A stretch of DNA of 64,000 nucleotides from Clostridium sp. CAG:768 (lineage in GTDB: Bacteria > Cyanobacteriota > Vampirovibrionia > Gastranaerophilales > Gastranaerophilaceae): assembly GCA_000437435.1 (NCBI GenBank), contig FR899626.1, forward strand, positions 75,605 through 139,604, given 5' to 3'. The position numbers were made by a program, and so were the translations under genes. Below the pieces are notes generated by a model that saw only the letters and a program-made list of their open reading frames with translations, had not been told where the DNA came from and searched no databases. Numbering within the stretch: the first letter of the stretch is position 1; every line of letters starts with the position of its first letter. Positions 25,726-34,495 of the stretch are shown one piece after another.

Positions 25726-26149
25726 AAGCTACAATTGCGACAGAGTTTGATAGATTTAGACTTCTTTGCCCTTCTTTCATAGGGATTGTTAAAGCATTTT
25801 TGTCTTTTACGTAAATGTCAGGTAATCCTCTGGTTTCCGGTCCAAATACTATGAAATCTCCATCTTTAAATTTAATATCTGTATATAATTTTTTAGTTTT
25901 AGTTGTCAGATAATAAAAATTAGCATCTTTATTTGCTTCAAGCAATTCTTCCATAGTATCAATTTTGTGTAAATCAACACTATCCCAGTAGTCTAATCCA
26001 GCTCTTTTGGTATATTTGCTAGACAATGAAAAACCTAGTTTGCCTACAAGATAAAGACTAGCTCCAGTACAAGCGCATAATCTTGCAATATTTCCTGTAT
26101 TTTGTGGAATTTCAGGTTCATATAAAACTATATTAATTTTGCTTGTCAT
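25697..26149 (-). CDS. trmL: tRNA (cytidine/uridine-34 2'-O)-methyltransferase TrmL
   Basis: SPOUT methyltransferase that modifies the wobble base of tRNA-Leu isoacceptors. The 150-residue product is the minimal SPOUT domain: INIVLYEPEIPQNTGNIARLC at the start (YEPEIPQNTGN is diagnostic), then FGPETRGLP in the knot and IPMKEGQRSLNLSNSVAIVAYEA at the end. It overlaps nnrD downstream and pgsA upstream by 29 and 17 bases, so the three are translationally coupled. Confidence 0.94.
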   Translation of the reverse strand: MTSKINIVLYEPEIPQNTGNIARLCACTGASLYLVGKLGFSLSSKYTKRAGLDYWDSVDLHKIDTMEELLEANKDANFYYLTTKTKKLYTDIKFKDGDFIVFGPETRGLPDIYVKDKNALTIPMKEGQRSLNLSNSVAIVAYEAIRQNGL

Positions 26150-26759
26150 CGTTAAATAACTTTCCGCTTTCTGCTACAACTGGGATTGCTCTAACTACAC
26201 AGAAAATAATTGCTGCCCAAGCAAATATCATTGTGATTATATGAAGTGTAGGTGTGCCTTTCCAGAATTCCATTCCAGGGGTGTTTACAGCAATTAATAG
26301 TAAGAATGCTAAAACTTTTGCAACTGCATAGCTTATTCTCATAAATCTTGAAGCACAAATAAATTTTCCCCAAGATGTTGATTGCATTGATTTTTCACCG
26401 AAAGCAGTCATGCCTTTTGATAAAGCAACACTTCTGATTCCGTCTGTAGTGAAAGCTCTAGCTACACAAACTAATGGGAATAAAATATTAATCCAGCCCA
26501 TTACTGCAAATACAGTCCAATATGATACTTCAACAATTCTATCGCCTAAAATATCAAGAACGGATCCCCATTCTGATGATTGATTTAGTTTTCTAGCTAA
26601 ATAACCATCAAGACCGTCCATTGAAAAAGCAATTATTGTTAATATAAATGCAAGTATATATGACCAAGTTGTTTTTTCATATAACAAAGCAATTGCTGCA
26701 TATGCTACAAATATTCTTGATACTGATACGATATTTGCAATATTATTTTTTATATTCAT
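26133..26759 (-). CDS. pgsA: CDP-alcohol phosphatidyltransferase (PgsA-like)
   Basis: Integral membrane enzyme of phospholipid synthesis, probably making phosphatidylglycerol phosphate from CDP-diacylglycerol. The 208-residue product has about six helices and the complete catalytic motif D-G-x-x-D-G-x-x-A-R-(x8)-G-(x3)-D-(x3)-D, seen as MDGLDGYLARKLN followed by EWGSVLDILGDR (about residues 47-75). The specific alcohol is not proved by sequence. A GGAGAG Shine-Dalgarno precedes the ATG. It heads the pgsA-trmL-nnrD unit. Confidence 0.85.
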   Translation of the reverse strand: MNIKNNIANIVSVSRIFVAYAAIALLYEKTTWSYILAFILTIIAFSMDGLDGYLARKLNQSSEWGSVLDILGDRIVEVSYWTVFAVMGWINILFPLVCVARAFTTDGIRSVALSKGMTAFGEKSMQSTSWGKFICASRFMRISYAVAKVLAFLLLIAVNTPGMEFWKGTPTLHIITMIFAWAAIIFCVVRAIPVVAESGKLFNDDKQN

Positions 26760-26779
26760 TTGATGTCTCTCCGATATTT

Positions 26780-27778
26780 TTATTTTTTAGTTCTTGATAG
26801 TGCAAAATTAACTTCATCAAGTTTTTTTACTTTATCACCAAGCATAATTTTTTCTGCTTCTTCTAAAATTTGAGTAACCATAAAACCATTATCGCCATCT
26901 GAACGAGCTTTTTTGCCAGTTGCACAACAGCTGATAAAGTGTTGGCATTCAAGTTTAAGTGGTTCAATTTCTAAATAATCAAGTTTAATATTTTGAGTAT
27001 TGTCTTTTACAAAATTATCAAAAATGACAAGTTTATTTTCTGCAACTGTATCGTCTAAAATAGCGGTAGCTTTAGTTCCTCTTACAAGAAGTTGTACATG
27101 TTTTCTTGGTGTAATCCAACTGTCAGAAATATGTCCTATTACACCATCTTCAAATTGAATTCCGATATGTGTAATATCCATAATTTCATTTTGATCAGAT
27201 GAACAGCCAACTGCAGAGATTACATGTAAAGGTTCTTTCCCTGTTACATAACTAATCATTGATACATCATGTGGAGCTAAATCCCACATTACACTTCTAT
27301 CATTTTTAAAGTAATTAACATTTAATCTGTCGCTTTGCGCGTATACAATTTTACCTAATGCGCCTTCTTCAATAAGCATTTTTAAGCGGTTTACAGCTGG
27401 GTGGTATAAAAGTAAGTGGCCTACCATTAAAACAAGACCTTTATCATGTGCTAATTGTGATAAATCTCTTGCTTCAGCTGCTACTGTTGAAATAGGTTTT
27501 TCTACATAAACATTTTTACCTGCTTCAAGCATAGCTTTTACCATTTTGTAGTGAGTATGGCTTGGTGTTACAACGCATACTCCTGTGATTTCTTTGTTAT
27601 TTATAATTTCGTGGAAATCTTTAGTAACTTTTACTCCAGGGTATTGTTCTGTTACCTTTTTTAAATTTTCTTCATCAATGTCACATACTGTATCCAGTAC
27701 ATTCAAATTATAAAAATTGCGGACAATATTTCTTCCCCATACACCGCAGCCTATTACTGCAACTTTTTGTTCGTTCAT
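26780..27778 (-). CDS. Gfo/Idh/MocA-family NAD(P)-dependent oxidoreductase
   Basis: The 332-residue product has a Rossmann N-terminus with VAVIGCGVWGRNIVRNF and the signature VVTPSHTHYKMVKAMLEAGKN followed by VYVEKPIS, where the EKP lysine is catalytic. The C-terminal half is the alpha/beta substrate domain with HDVSMISYVTG. Members of this branch (WlbA/WbpB-like) oxidise the 3-OH of UDP-N-acetylglucosaminuronic acid for surface sugars. That role fits the neighbouring glycosyltransferase but is an inference. Confidence 0.85.
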   Translation of the reverse strand: MNEQKVAVIGCGVWGRNIVRNFYNLNVLDTVCDIDEENLKKVTEQYPGVKVTKDFHEIINNKEITGVCVVTPSHTHYKMVKAMLEAGKNVYVEKPISTVAAEARDLSQLAHDKGLVLMVGHLLLYHPAVNRLKMLIEEGALGKIVYAQSDRLNVNYFKNDRSVMWDLAPHDVSMISYVTGKEPLHVISAVGCSSDQNEIMDITHIGIQFEDGVIGHISDSWITPRKHVQLLVRGTKATAILDDTVAENKLVIFDNFVKDNTQNIKLDYLEIEPLKLECQHFISCCATGKKARSDGDNGFMVTQILEEAEKIMLGDKVKKLDEVNFALSRTKK

Positions 27779-27904
27779 GTTAATTCCCTAATCTTCTTTT
27801 TCTCTCATTATTTGTCTGTATACACATGTAAGATATCAAAATATCCTACTTATATCATACTCTGCAAAGATTTTTTTGCAAATTTTTACGTGAAGTTTTA
27901 CAAA

Positions 27905-28762
27905 TTATTGTTGTTGATTTTGCATAGCATTTAATCTGATCTGATGCATTTCTTCGCATCTAGAGAAGAATAATTCTCTATCAGCTTCCGGAAAATATTT
28001 TGAAAGTTTTTCCAATAGCGGTTGAGGAAATGCTGAATATTTTGCCATCTGATCTAACATATCATCATTTATAGGATAGATTGATCTAAAGTTTTTGAAA
28101 TAAATCCCTTTACTTTCTTCTTCAGAACGTTGTGGGTTTTCCATTGCTTTTGTTCCAAGTTTGTAAGTTACATATGTAGAATCAAAATATGCAGGTTTGT
28201 AACCTTTCATAATTATTCTCATAATAAAATCAAAGTCAGACATTGTTTTAAATTTTTCATCAAAATAATTTTCTTTCTCAATCATTGATTTCTTGAAAAA
28301 CATTGCTTGTCTTGCACAAGGCATAACTTGAAATGCGTTATGCATAGAAGGTGCAAATAAGAAAACAAAACCTTCAGGGTGTCTGCAATATGCAGGAGCA
28401 AATGTAAAATCAGCATTACTTGCTTCCATTACATTTACAATATCATATATTGATGTAATATCATGGATAAAATCATCGCAGCTTAAAAAAGTTACATATT
28501 TTCCTTTTGCTCTCATAACACCTTTATTGTAGGCATTAAATTTACCCGTATCTCTTTCAGAGTAGAATTTGAAAAAACCTTTGTTTTTATAGTTTTTAAG
28601 CATTTCAATAGTGCCATCATTTGAAGCATTATCAATTACTAAGTGTTCTATATTTGGGTAAGTTTGCAAATCTAATAATGAAATTAACAGATTAAAGTCA
28701 TCTGCTAAGTTATTTTCAAGTAAGTTATAAGTCGGTGTGATTATAGTAACAAATGGTTCCAT
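27905..28762 (-). CDS. Family 2 glycosyltransferase
   Basis: The 285-residue GT-A enzyme has FVTIITPTYNLLEN at the N-terminus, HLVIDNASNDGTIEMLKNY, the acceptor-side SERDTGKFNAYNKGVMRAKG, and a metal-binding FLSCDDFIHD in place of the usual D-x-D. It probably adds a sugar to a surface polysaccharide or glycolipid in the cytoplasm. An AAAGGAG Shine-Dalgarno precedes the ATG. The Gfo/Idh oxidoreductase gene lies 126 bases downstream. Confidence 0.88.
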   Translation of the reverse strand: MEPFVTIITPTYNLLENNLADDFNLLISLLDLQTYPNIEHLVIDNASNDGTIEMLKNYKNKGFFKFYSERDTGKFNAYNKGVMRAKGKYVTFLSCDDFIHDITSIYDIVNVMEASNADFTFAPAYCRHPEGFVFLFAPSMHNAFQVMPCARQAMFFKKSMIEKENYFDEKFKTMSDFDFIMRIIMKGYKPAYFDSTYVTYKLGTKAMENPQRSEEESKGIYFKNFRSIYPINDDMLDQMAKYSAFPQPLLEKLSKYFPEADRELFFSRCEEMHQIRLNAMQNQQQ

Positions 28763-28931
28763 TTTTACTCCTTTAAATTAATGGTTAATTTCTTTAAATA
28801 TAGCATAAATCAGTATTTTTGACGAATTGTTACGAGATGTAAATTCTCTAAAAAAAATACGGTAAAAATTTCTATTATGAGTTTAAATGTAAGTATCTGC
28901 AAAGTGTTTATTAAGAGTATAGGAGGTTATC

Positions 28932-29363
28932 ATGAGTCAGTATGGTCAGTATACGTCTGTTTCTCCTGCCGAAGTTGGTTTAATGACAGGAATGATTGGT
29001 GCAGGTATTGGGTATACTTTAGCACCTAGAAAATACAATCTAGAGCAGCTTTTAACTCAAAAGCCAGATGTTTTTGAAAAATCTATTCCTCAAAAATATT
29101 TAAGTAAGGCAACTGATCCTCAAAAAAAAGCTCATAAAATGTTAGTAGATGCAAGAAAATCAATTTTAGAAGCATCTAAAACAAATACTGGTGAAGCAAA
29201 ATTGGCCGAACTTATAAGATCTCCCAAGTTGGAAAATGCTTATAAAGCAATAAAAAGTTTTTTACCTAAAGCCAGGGTTCAAACGGCTATTGTATTAGGT
29301 GTTGTTGGAGGTTTTATAGGTGCTTTGTCTAAGATAATTTTCTTTGGAGATAAAAATTCTTAA
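28932..29363 (+). CDS. Hypothetical protein with two glycine-rich membrane segments
   Basis: The 143-residue product has a first hydrophobic segment near residues 14-32 (GLMTGMIGAGIGYTLA) and a second near 117-138 (TAIVLGVVGGFIGALSKIIFF). Both are rich in small residues, and a helical soluble segment lies between them. No family is recognised. A strong AGGAGG Shine-Dalgarno and isolated promoter region support the gene. The last four bases overlap the end of convergent dacB. Confidence 0.6.
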   Translation: MSQYGQYTSVSPAEVGLMTGMIGAGIGYTLAPRKYNLEQLLTQKPDVFEKSIPQKYLSKATDPQKKAHKMLVDARKSILEASKTNTGEAKLAELIRSPKLENAYKAIKSFLPKARVQTAIVLGVVGGFIGALSKIIFFGDKNS

Positions 29364-30709
29364 TATGATGTGTAAATATCTCTAATGATATATTCTTCAA
29401 GGGATTTTTTATCATTTGATTTTGTTTTGGGATCATTAATCATAATATCAAATGCATAAGTTTTACCGCTTCTTGAAGTAATATATCCTGCAATACCACT
29501 TACGTCTGATAAAGTGCCAGTTTTTGCTCTCAGATTATCTTTAAAATAAAGCATTCTATTTCTAAGTGTGCCTTCTCCTGATGTTGGTAAAGCATTTTTA
29601 AATGCTTCATTTTTAGATTGTTTAACGAGATAATCTGTCATAAAATCAGTTGTGATTATATTGTTTTTTGATACTCCGCTTCCATCTACAATTTTGATAT
29701 CTTTGGCATCAATTCCTATTTTTTTGAAATATGCATCTAACATTTCTTGTGAGTGTGATAGTGAACCTGTATTATTTACAAATTTTGCTCCTGCTAATTT
29801 GAACACTGTTTCTGCAACAAAGTTATTGCTATTCATTAATATTGCTTTAATAGCTTGGGATATTGGGTGTTTTATTTCTGCTACAAGATAAATATTTGAT
29901 GTAGGTGTTTTCTTTTGTGGAAAACCACCATAATAATCCATTTTTGCAGATTTTATAGCATCTTCAAGTCTTAGTATAAAGTATCTTTTAGGATTATTAA
30001 TCGGAATTTCTTCCGTAATTTGTTTATTTATAGTTCCTGATATATTTAAAATGTTTGGAGCAATACTGTTATTTCTGTTTAATTCAATGTCATTTTCTGT
30101 GCCGGTTGTAACAAGGTTCATAAATGTTATTGGATAAAATTTATTTGTATAAATTTGTGCAGGAGAACCTGGATTTGTTGGTGAAATAATAATACTTAAT
30201 AAATTTTTATCAATATTGTAAGAACTAAATTTTGGCATTAGTGGATTTAAGTCATCATCCCATTGCCAGCCTTCTCCCCATTCTGTTTTGTCAAAAATAT
30301 AGTCATCTATATAAATAATTTTTGGAGAAGTTATTTTTTTGTCTTTAACTGCTTTTTCCATTAAAGAATTTAAGCCAGCTGAAGTTAGAAAAGGATCTGC
30401 CCCAAGTTTTAAATATAAATCATTATTTGTTGTTTTGTATAATTTGGTAGAAAATTCATAATCATCACCAAGTGTATCAAGTGATGCTCCAAGTGTAATT
30501 AATTTTAATGTAGAAGCTGGCATAGTTGGTTGTTTGTCATTTAATTTGTATATAACTTTCCCAGTTTCTGCATCTTTTACGGACACTGATACTGCACCTT
30601 TATTAATATCTGATTGTGCAATTGTTTTATCAATTGCAGCAGAATAAGTTTTTGCTTGAGTTGTCATTATTAAAAGTAATGTAATTAAAATATTGAATAA
30701 TTTTCTCAT
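29360..30709 (-). CDS. dacB: D-alanyl-D-alanine carboxypeptidase/endopeptidase (PBP4, S13 family)
   Basis: Periplasmic penicillin-binding protein that trims or cleaves peptidoglycan cross-links. The 449-residue product has a signal peptide (about 1-23), the nucleophile motif S66-T-L-K69 in MPASTLKLITLGASLDTLG, the second motif in VDGSGVSKNN, and the third as RAKTGTLSDVSGIAGY. The large insertion between the first two motifs is typical of the S13 family. It overlaps the nitrilase gene by four bases (ATGA), which marks it as part of an operon with the two upstream genes. Confidence 0.93.
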   Translation of the reverse strand: MRKLFNILITLLLIMTTQAKTYSAAIDKTIAQSDINKGAVSVSVKDAETGKVIYKLNDKQPTMPASTLKLITLGASLDTLGDDYEFSTKLYKTTNNDLYLKLGADPFLTSAGLNSLMEKAVKDKKITSPKIIYIDDYIFDKTEWGEGWQWDDDLNPLMPKFSSYNIDKNLLSIIISPTNPGSPAQIYTNKFYPITFMNLVTTGTENDIELNRNNSIAPNILNISGTINKQITEEIPINNPKRYFILRLEDAIKSAKMDYYGGFPQKKTPTSNIYLVAEIKHPISQAIKAILMNSNNFVAETVFKLAGAKFVNNTGSLSHSQEMLDAYFKKIGIDAKDIKIVDGSGVSKNNIITTDFMTDYLVKQSKNEAFKNALPTSGEGTLRNRMLYFKDNLRAKTGTLSDVSGIAGYITSRSGKTYAFDIMINDPKTKSNDKKSLEEYIIRDIYTSY

Positions 30710-31524
30710 ACTTTTTTAACCTCATAAGTATCTCTAATATCATTAATGCAGGTGCATTTATTTCTAAATTCGTACATCTCATTAAAATCTAAAGTTGCAT
30801 TCATAGCACCTTCTTTTTGGTCTTTAATTTCAGATAATGAATCCCCTTTGTAGTCAATAATTCTAGAGTGACCGATATTCCATTCTCCATCTTCTATGTA
30901 TCCTGATTGAGTTAATGCAACCATAAATGCTTGGTTCTCAACTGCTCTGCATCTTGTCATACATTCCCAAGGAATAGGTTTTTTTAAACCCCAAGCTGCA
31001 CAATTTATTAATAAGTCTACTCCAGCTTTTCTGTATGCTCTGAAAATTTCAGGAAATCTTATGTCATAGCATATTGTAAGTCCAGTATTTATCCCTTCAA
31101 TATCTACCATTACAGGAGATTTCCCAACTTCTACAAATTTCCCTTCATCAGAGCCATAATATGAAAATAGGTGATTTTTTGAATAAGTTGTAACAAGCTC
31201 ACCTTTTCTATTTATTACAGGACAAGTATTATAGTAATGCTCATTTTCTTTAGAAATGAAACTGCCGCCAATAATCCAAGTTTTATATTTTTTTGCAATT
31301 TCAGATAGAAAATTGATTGTATCACTATTATTTATTTCTTCGGCACTTTCTCTAAAATGCTTAGGAGACCAGCCTACAGTCCATACTTCAGGTAAGATTA
31401 TTATATCTACACCTGTTTTTATATCTCTTTCTACAAGCATATTAACTTTATCAAAGTTTGCTTTTTTATCCCCAATTTTAGAACACATCTGAATTGCTGA
31501 TATGTTTAATTTTTTTTGTTCCAT
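30706..31524 (-). CDS. Carbon-nitrogen hydrolase (nitrilase superfamily)
   Basis: The 272-residue amidase has the full catalytic triad: E46 in IIILPEVWTVG, K116 in TTYSKNHLFSYYG and C152 in GLTICYDIRFPE. The overall pattern resembles omega-amidase/Nit2 or YafV-type enzymes that deamidate alpha-ketoglutaramate-like compounds, but the substrate is not determined. Its stop overlaps dacB and its start overlaps the acyltransferase upstream by 19 bases. Confidence 0.88.
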   Translation of the reverse strand: MEQKKLNISAIQMCSKIGDKKANFDKVNMLVERDIKTGVDIIILPEVWTVGWSPKHFRESAEEINNSDTINFLSEIAKKYKTWIIGGSFISKENEHYYNTCPVINRKGELVTTYSKNHLFSYYGSDEGKFVEVGKSPVMVDIEGINTGLTICYDIRFPEIFRAYRKAGVDLLINCAAWGLKKPIPWECMTRCRAVENQAFMVALTQSGYIEDGEWNIGHSRIIDYKGDSLSEIKDQKEGAMNATLDFNEMYEFRNKCTCINDIRDTYEVKKV

Positions 31525-32186
31525 AGTTTTTGTTTTTTTGCCTCGTTATATATTTCAGGAGCTTTCGCTTCTAAATTGAGTAATTGTGTTCTTATATTTT
31601 CTTTTGCTTCAGATAATTCTTCATCTGTTGCATTTTCATTTACGTAGATTGGTTCGCCGTATAAATTTAAGATTTTACAATCTCCTAACGGTGTTTTCAT
31701 TTTATCCCATGAAGGAAGATTTATGAATGTTTTTTGTGGAGAATACCAGTGTGCTGGTACTATTGGGGCTCCGGACATTTGTGCAAGTTTCACTGCACCA
31801 TTTTTAACTTTGTGTAAAGGCCCGTGAGGCCCGTCTACCATTATACCAACGCATTCCCCGTTTTTTAGTCTTGTAAGCATTTGCATTGTAGATTCTACAG
31901 CCCCTTTTTTGCCTGCAGAACCTCTTACAACTTTAAATCCCCATTTTTCTACGGCTCTTGCAACAACTTCTCCGTCAATAGAATTGCTGACAAGAATACT
32001 CGTGTTAGCTTTGTCTTCTAGTCCATGAACTAAAAATTGATTAGCGTGCCACATTGCGTAAATACAAGGTTTTAGGTTTGGGTTATTGTATTCATGAATG
32101 TGTGTGAAAATTTCTTGAAGCCTCATTAATCTGTAGGCTGTGTTTGCTAAAAAATCTATATTGCTGTCATTAATTAATCTTACCAT
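31506..32186 (-). CDS. DUF374 lysophospholipid-acyltransferase-like protein
   Basis: The 226-residue product has the DUF374 pattern: YAMWHANQFLVHG (H-x-x-x-x-x catalytic region), ILVSNSIDGEVVARAVEKWG, VVRGSAGKKGAVESTM and GIMVDGPHGPLHKVKNGAVKLAQ. In DUF374 proteins the canonical H-x4-D is replaced by this arrangement; they are thought to acylate lipid A-like or other glycolipids. The start has no Shine-Dalgarno but a perfect TATAAT six bases upstream. It diverges from pilin locus C. Confidence 0.87.
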   Translation of the reverse strand: MVRLINDSNIDFLANTAYRLMRLQEIFTHIHEYNNPNLKPCIYAMWHANQFLVHGLEDKANTSILVSNSIDGEVVARAVEKWGFKVVRGSAGKKGAVESTMQMLTRLKNGECVGIMVDGPHGPLHKVKNGAVKLAQMSGAPIVPAHWYSPQKTFINLPSWDKMKTPLGDCKILNLYGEPIYVNENATDEELSEAKENIRTQLLNLEAKAPEIYNEAKKQKLWNKKN

Positions 32187-32192
32187 GCTTTG

Positions 32193-32198
32193 ATTATA
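32193..32198 (-). promoter_or_regulatory. Candidate leaderless -10 box of the acyltransferase operon
   Basis: On the minus strand a perfect TATAAT, then CAAAGC, then the ATG. The six-base gap puts the predicted transcription start on the start codon. Confidence 0.6.
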
Positions 32199-32209
32199 AC
32201 ATATTTATA

Positions 32210-32238
32210 TTGAAATGTTTATTAAAACTTGCTATAAT
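32210..32238 (+). promoter_or_regulatory. Sigma-70-type promoter of pilin locus C
   Basis: TTGAAA (32210-32215) and TATAAT (32233-32238), 17-base spacer, followed by AAGAAAGGAGC at 32251-32261. The upstream extension of the pilin frame to 32215 runs through this promoter and is therefore not coding. Confidence 0.78.
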
Positions 32239-32266
32239 ATAAATACAATTAAGAAAGGAGCAGAAT

Positions 32267-32973
32267 ATGAAAAGATTATCAAATGCCGGGGGGGGGGCAA
32301 TTTAACCGCTCAGAACAAAGGTTTTACCTTAGCGGAAGTGTTGGTAACTTTAGGGATAATTGGCGTAGTGTCAGCAATGACAGTACCCACATTAATGCAA
32401 AATTATCAGCGTAAAAGTTATGTAACACAGTTACATAAAGTTTATAATGACTTAAATCAGGCATTGTTGCAGTATCAGACTGATAAAAATGCTTTAAATT
32501 TAAAAGAAGCAGGATTGACAACTAATGAAGCTTGTGGAGAGTTTTTTAAAAAGTATTTTAAAATAGTTCAAGATTGTGGCGATAATCAAACCCACTGTTT
32601 CGCTGATTCATATAAGAAAATATCTGGAGTAAGGTCTGATTTTAATTGTCGTAAAAATTGTGTAGTTTTAGCAAGTGGAACAGCTCTTGAAATGCTTAGT
32701 GGATCATATCCTTTTGATGCTGGTAATGTGATAAGAATTTCTGTTGATATAAATGGTGCTCAAGGCCCAAATGTTTTTGGGAGAGATGCATTTACTTTAT
32801 TTTTATATCCAAATGGAATTATTGATGAGTTAGTATCGGATAAATCTTTATTACCACCTTTTACTAAAGATATTCGGGAAACTGCATATGCTACTTGTAT
32901 GAGTACTAATTCAGGTGGTTATCATGGTTGTTTTGGGAAAATTTTAAATGATAATTGGGAAATGAATTATTAA
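32267..32973 (+). CDS. Poly-G phase-switch pilin-like gene, locus C (OFF as sequenced)
   Basis: Third member of the family. The leader is MKRLSNA, then the ten-G run, and as sequenced it ends ...GGGAI at TAA (32303). A gain of one G, or loss of two, continues as GGGNLTAQNKG/FTLAEVLVTLGIIGVVSAM, a perfect prepilin peptidase site and pilin helix. The mature protein has four to six Cys and the family motif SVDINGAQGPNVFGRD. The joined leader is about 18 residues, the normal size for type IV prepilins. The start at 32267 is set by a strong Shine-Dalgarno and the block shared with loci A and B. The stop overlaps the convergent HAD gene by four bases. Confidence 0.82.
32288..32297 (+). repeat. G10 homopolymer tract, locus C
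   Basis: Ten Gs preceded by CC and followed by CAATTTAAC, seven codons after the leader ATG. Same OFF register as the other three tracts. Confidence 0.85.
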
Positions 32974-33659
32974 TTTTGACAACAAGGTATTTCAAAAATA
33001 TTCCTGTCTATTTCATTAAAGTTTTTTATAATTTGTGATACGGCAGGAATTTTTTTGTATAAATCTTCGCTTTCCATAGATGCTATTGCAATAATTTTTC
33101 CAATACCTGCAGTTCTTGCTGATTCTATCCCTGACACTGCATCTTCTACGACTATGCATTCTTCTGGTTTAAGATTTAATTTTTCAGCAGCTCTTATGTA
33201 AATATCCGGAGCTGGTTTTCCTGGTAAAGTTCCATCTGAATAGACGATTTTTTCGATATCAAACCATTTTGCAAGTTTAAATTCTTCAATGTAAAAATCA
33301 ACATTATCTTTTTCAGACATTGTAGCTATTGTGTGCGGTATATTATTTTCTTGTAAATAGTCTAAAAATTCAATTGCACCTGGGGCAAGTTTTGTGTTTT
33401 CATAATCTTTTCTGCACATATCTCGATATACGGCTTCTTTTTCTTTCGCAAAAGATTCTACTAATTCAGGAGAAGGCTTTTTACCTATAAGATATGCGAT
33501 AATATCTTCATTTGTTCTGCCAAACATATAATCTCGCATTTCTTCATCTGTGAAAGCGTGATCTCTTAATCTTTTAGAAAATTCTCTCCAAGCTTCTTGA
33601 TGTTTTTCTGAATCAAAAAATAATGTGCCATTAAAATCAAAAATTATACCTTTATACAT
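32970..33659 (-). CDS. HAD-superfamily hydrolase, beta-phosphoglucomutase-like
   Basis: The 229-residue product has motif I as IIFDFNGTLFFDSEKHQEAW, an alpha-helical cap (about 15-85), motif II T in TIATMSEKDN, and motif III/IV in PGKPAPDIYIRAAEKL and CIVVEDAVSGIESARTAG. The nucleophile D8 is present but the usual second Asp of D-x-D is Asn (N10). In phosphatases and phosphomutases that Asp is the general acid/base, so activity may be altered. D-F-N-G-T variants do exist in this superfamily. A GAGGC Shine-Dalgarno precedes the ATG. Confidence 0.85.
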   Translation of the reverse strand: MYKGIIFDFNGTLFFDSEKHQEAWREFSKRLRDHAFTDEEMRDYMFGRTNEDIIAYLIGKKPSPELVESFAKEKEAVYRDMCRKDYENTKLAPGAIEFLDYLQENNIPHTIATMSEKDNVDFYIEEFKLAKWFDIEKIVYSDGTLPGKPAPDIYIRAAEKLNLKPEECIVVEDAVSGIESARTAGIGKIIAIASMESEDLYKKIPAVSQIIKNFNEIDRNIFEIPCCQN

Positions 33660-33666
33660 AATGCCT

Positions 33667-34290
33667 CTACATTTGCTCTTGTATTAACTTATTATAGTAT
33701 TCTATATATGTTTTAGCTGATTTTTCTTTATTTAGTTGTTTGTATACATATGCTAAATTGTAGTGAAAATCAGGAACAGTGTTTTTTAAGTCAATTGCTG
33801 TTAATAGTTCAAATTTAGCTTTACCGTATTTACCTAATTTAATATATGCGCATCCAAGATTGTAATGAGCATATGGATATTCAGGTTTCAGTTTAATTAC
33901 TTTTTTATACTGTTCGATAGCCATATTAGGTCGTCCATCTTGAAGATAGATGTTTCCTAAATTGTAATAAGCTTTATAGTACTTATTATCAAGTTCAATC
34001 GCTTTATTATACATAAAAGTGGCTTCATCTATTTTTCCTTGATCATGTAAAATATTACCAAGTAATAGCCAGTTTTGAGCGGATCTTTCATTTTCAGGAA
34101 TGCTTAAAAATAGATTGAAAGCGCTTTTAATGTCATTTTCTGCGTAAAAAATATTTGCTTGATTTGAAATGTTTTGGTATTGCTCAGATTGAACAAACTT
34201 AGGTGCTTCTTTTGCTTTTGGTAATGAAAAAGCTAAAGTGCAATTTGAGCTGATTAATAAAATTGATAATAAATATATAAATCTTTTCAT
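33667..34290 (-). CDS. Exported TPR-repeat protein
   Basis: The 207-residue product has a signal peptide (about 1-20) followed by about five tetratricopeptide repeats: NWLLLGNILHDQGKIDEATF, AYYNLGNIYLQDGRPNMAIE and AHYNLGCAYIKLGKYGKAKF are clear. TPR arrays are protein-binding scaffolds, here in the periplasm. The gene lacks a Shine-Dalgarno but has a perfect TATAAT six bases before the ATG. It lies seven bases upstream of the HAD gene, so the two are probably cotranscribed. Confidence 0.85.
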   Translation of the reverse strand: MKRFIYLLSILLISSNCTLAFSLPKAKEAPKFVQSEQYQNISNQANIFYAENDIKSAFNLFLSIPENERSAQNWLLLGNILHDQGKIDEATFMYNKAIELDNKYYKAYYNLGNIYLQDGRPNMAIEQYKKVIKLKPEYPYAHYNLGCAYIKLGKYGKAKFELLTAIDLKNTVPDFHYNLAYVYKQLNKEKSAKTYIEYYNKLIQEQM

Positions 34291-34296
34291 AAGAGG

Positions 34297-34302
34297 ATTA
34301 TA
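34297..34302 (-). promoter_or_regulatory. Candidate leaderless -10 box of the TPR gene
   Basis: On the minus strand a perfect TATAAT, then CCTCTT, then ATG. The intervening CCTCTT is the opposite of a Shine-Dalgarno, so leader-dependent initiation is unlikely. Confidence 0.6.
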
Positions 34303-34386
34303 AAATAAATTAAAAAAAATATCCAGAAAAATTTGACTTTATTTTTAAATATTCCATAATGTCATTGATGTCTCTTTTACTGATTT

Positions 34387-34420
34387 AATACCCGCATCTT
34401 AACTCCTTGGTGCGGGTATT
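34387..34420. other. Perfect 10-bp inverted repeat of unknown role
   Basis: AATACCCGCA and TGCGGGTATT flank a 14-base loop. It is GC-rich compared with its surroundings. It lies between a good terminator (34443-34467) and the TPR promoter, and has only a weak T-rich tail on the plus strand. Confidence 0.5.
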
Positions 34421-34442
34421 CCTTTTGTTTTAGAAAAATAAA

Positions 34443-34467
34443 AGAGGTTGAATGTTTTTCAACCTCT
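34443..34467 (-). terminator. Rho-independent terminator of the 34496-35308 gene
   Basis: AGAGGTTGAA and TTCAACCTCT form a perfect 10-bp stem. On the minus strand it is followed by TTTATTTTTC, about 30 bases after the stop codon. Confidence 0.85.
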
Positions 34468-34495
34468 ACACACACTTTACACACTATATATTTTT

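Noticed and set aside
32215..32266. Upstream extension of the pilin C frame starting at an ATG at 32215
   Set aside because: It runs through the -10 box and Shine-Dalgarno of the locus and has no ribosome site of its own. The leader ATG at 32267 matches the block conserved in the other loci.
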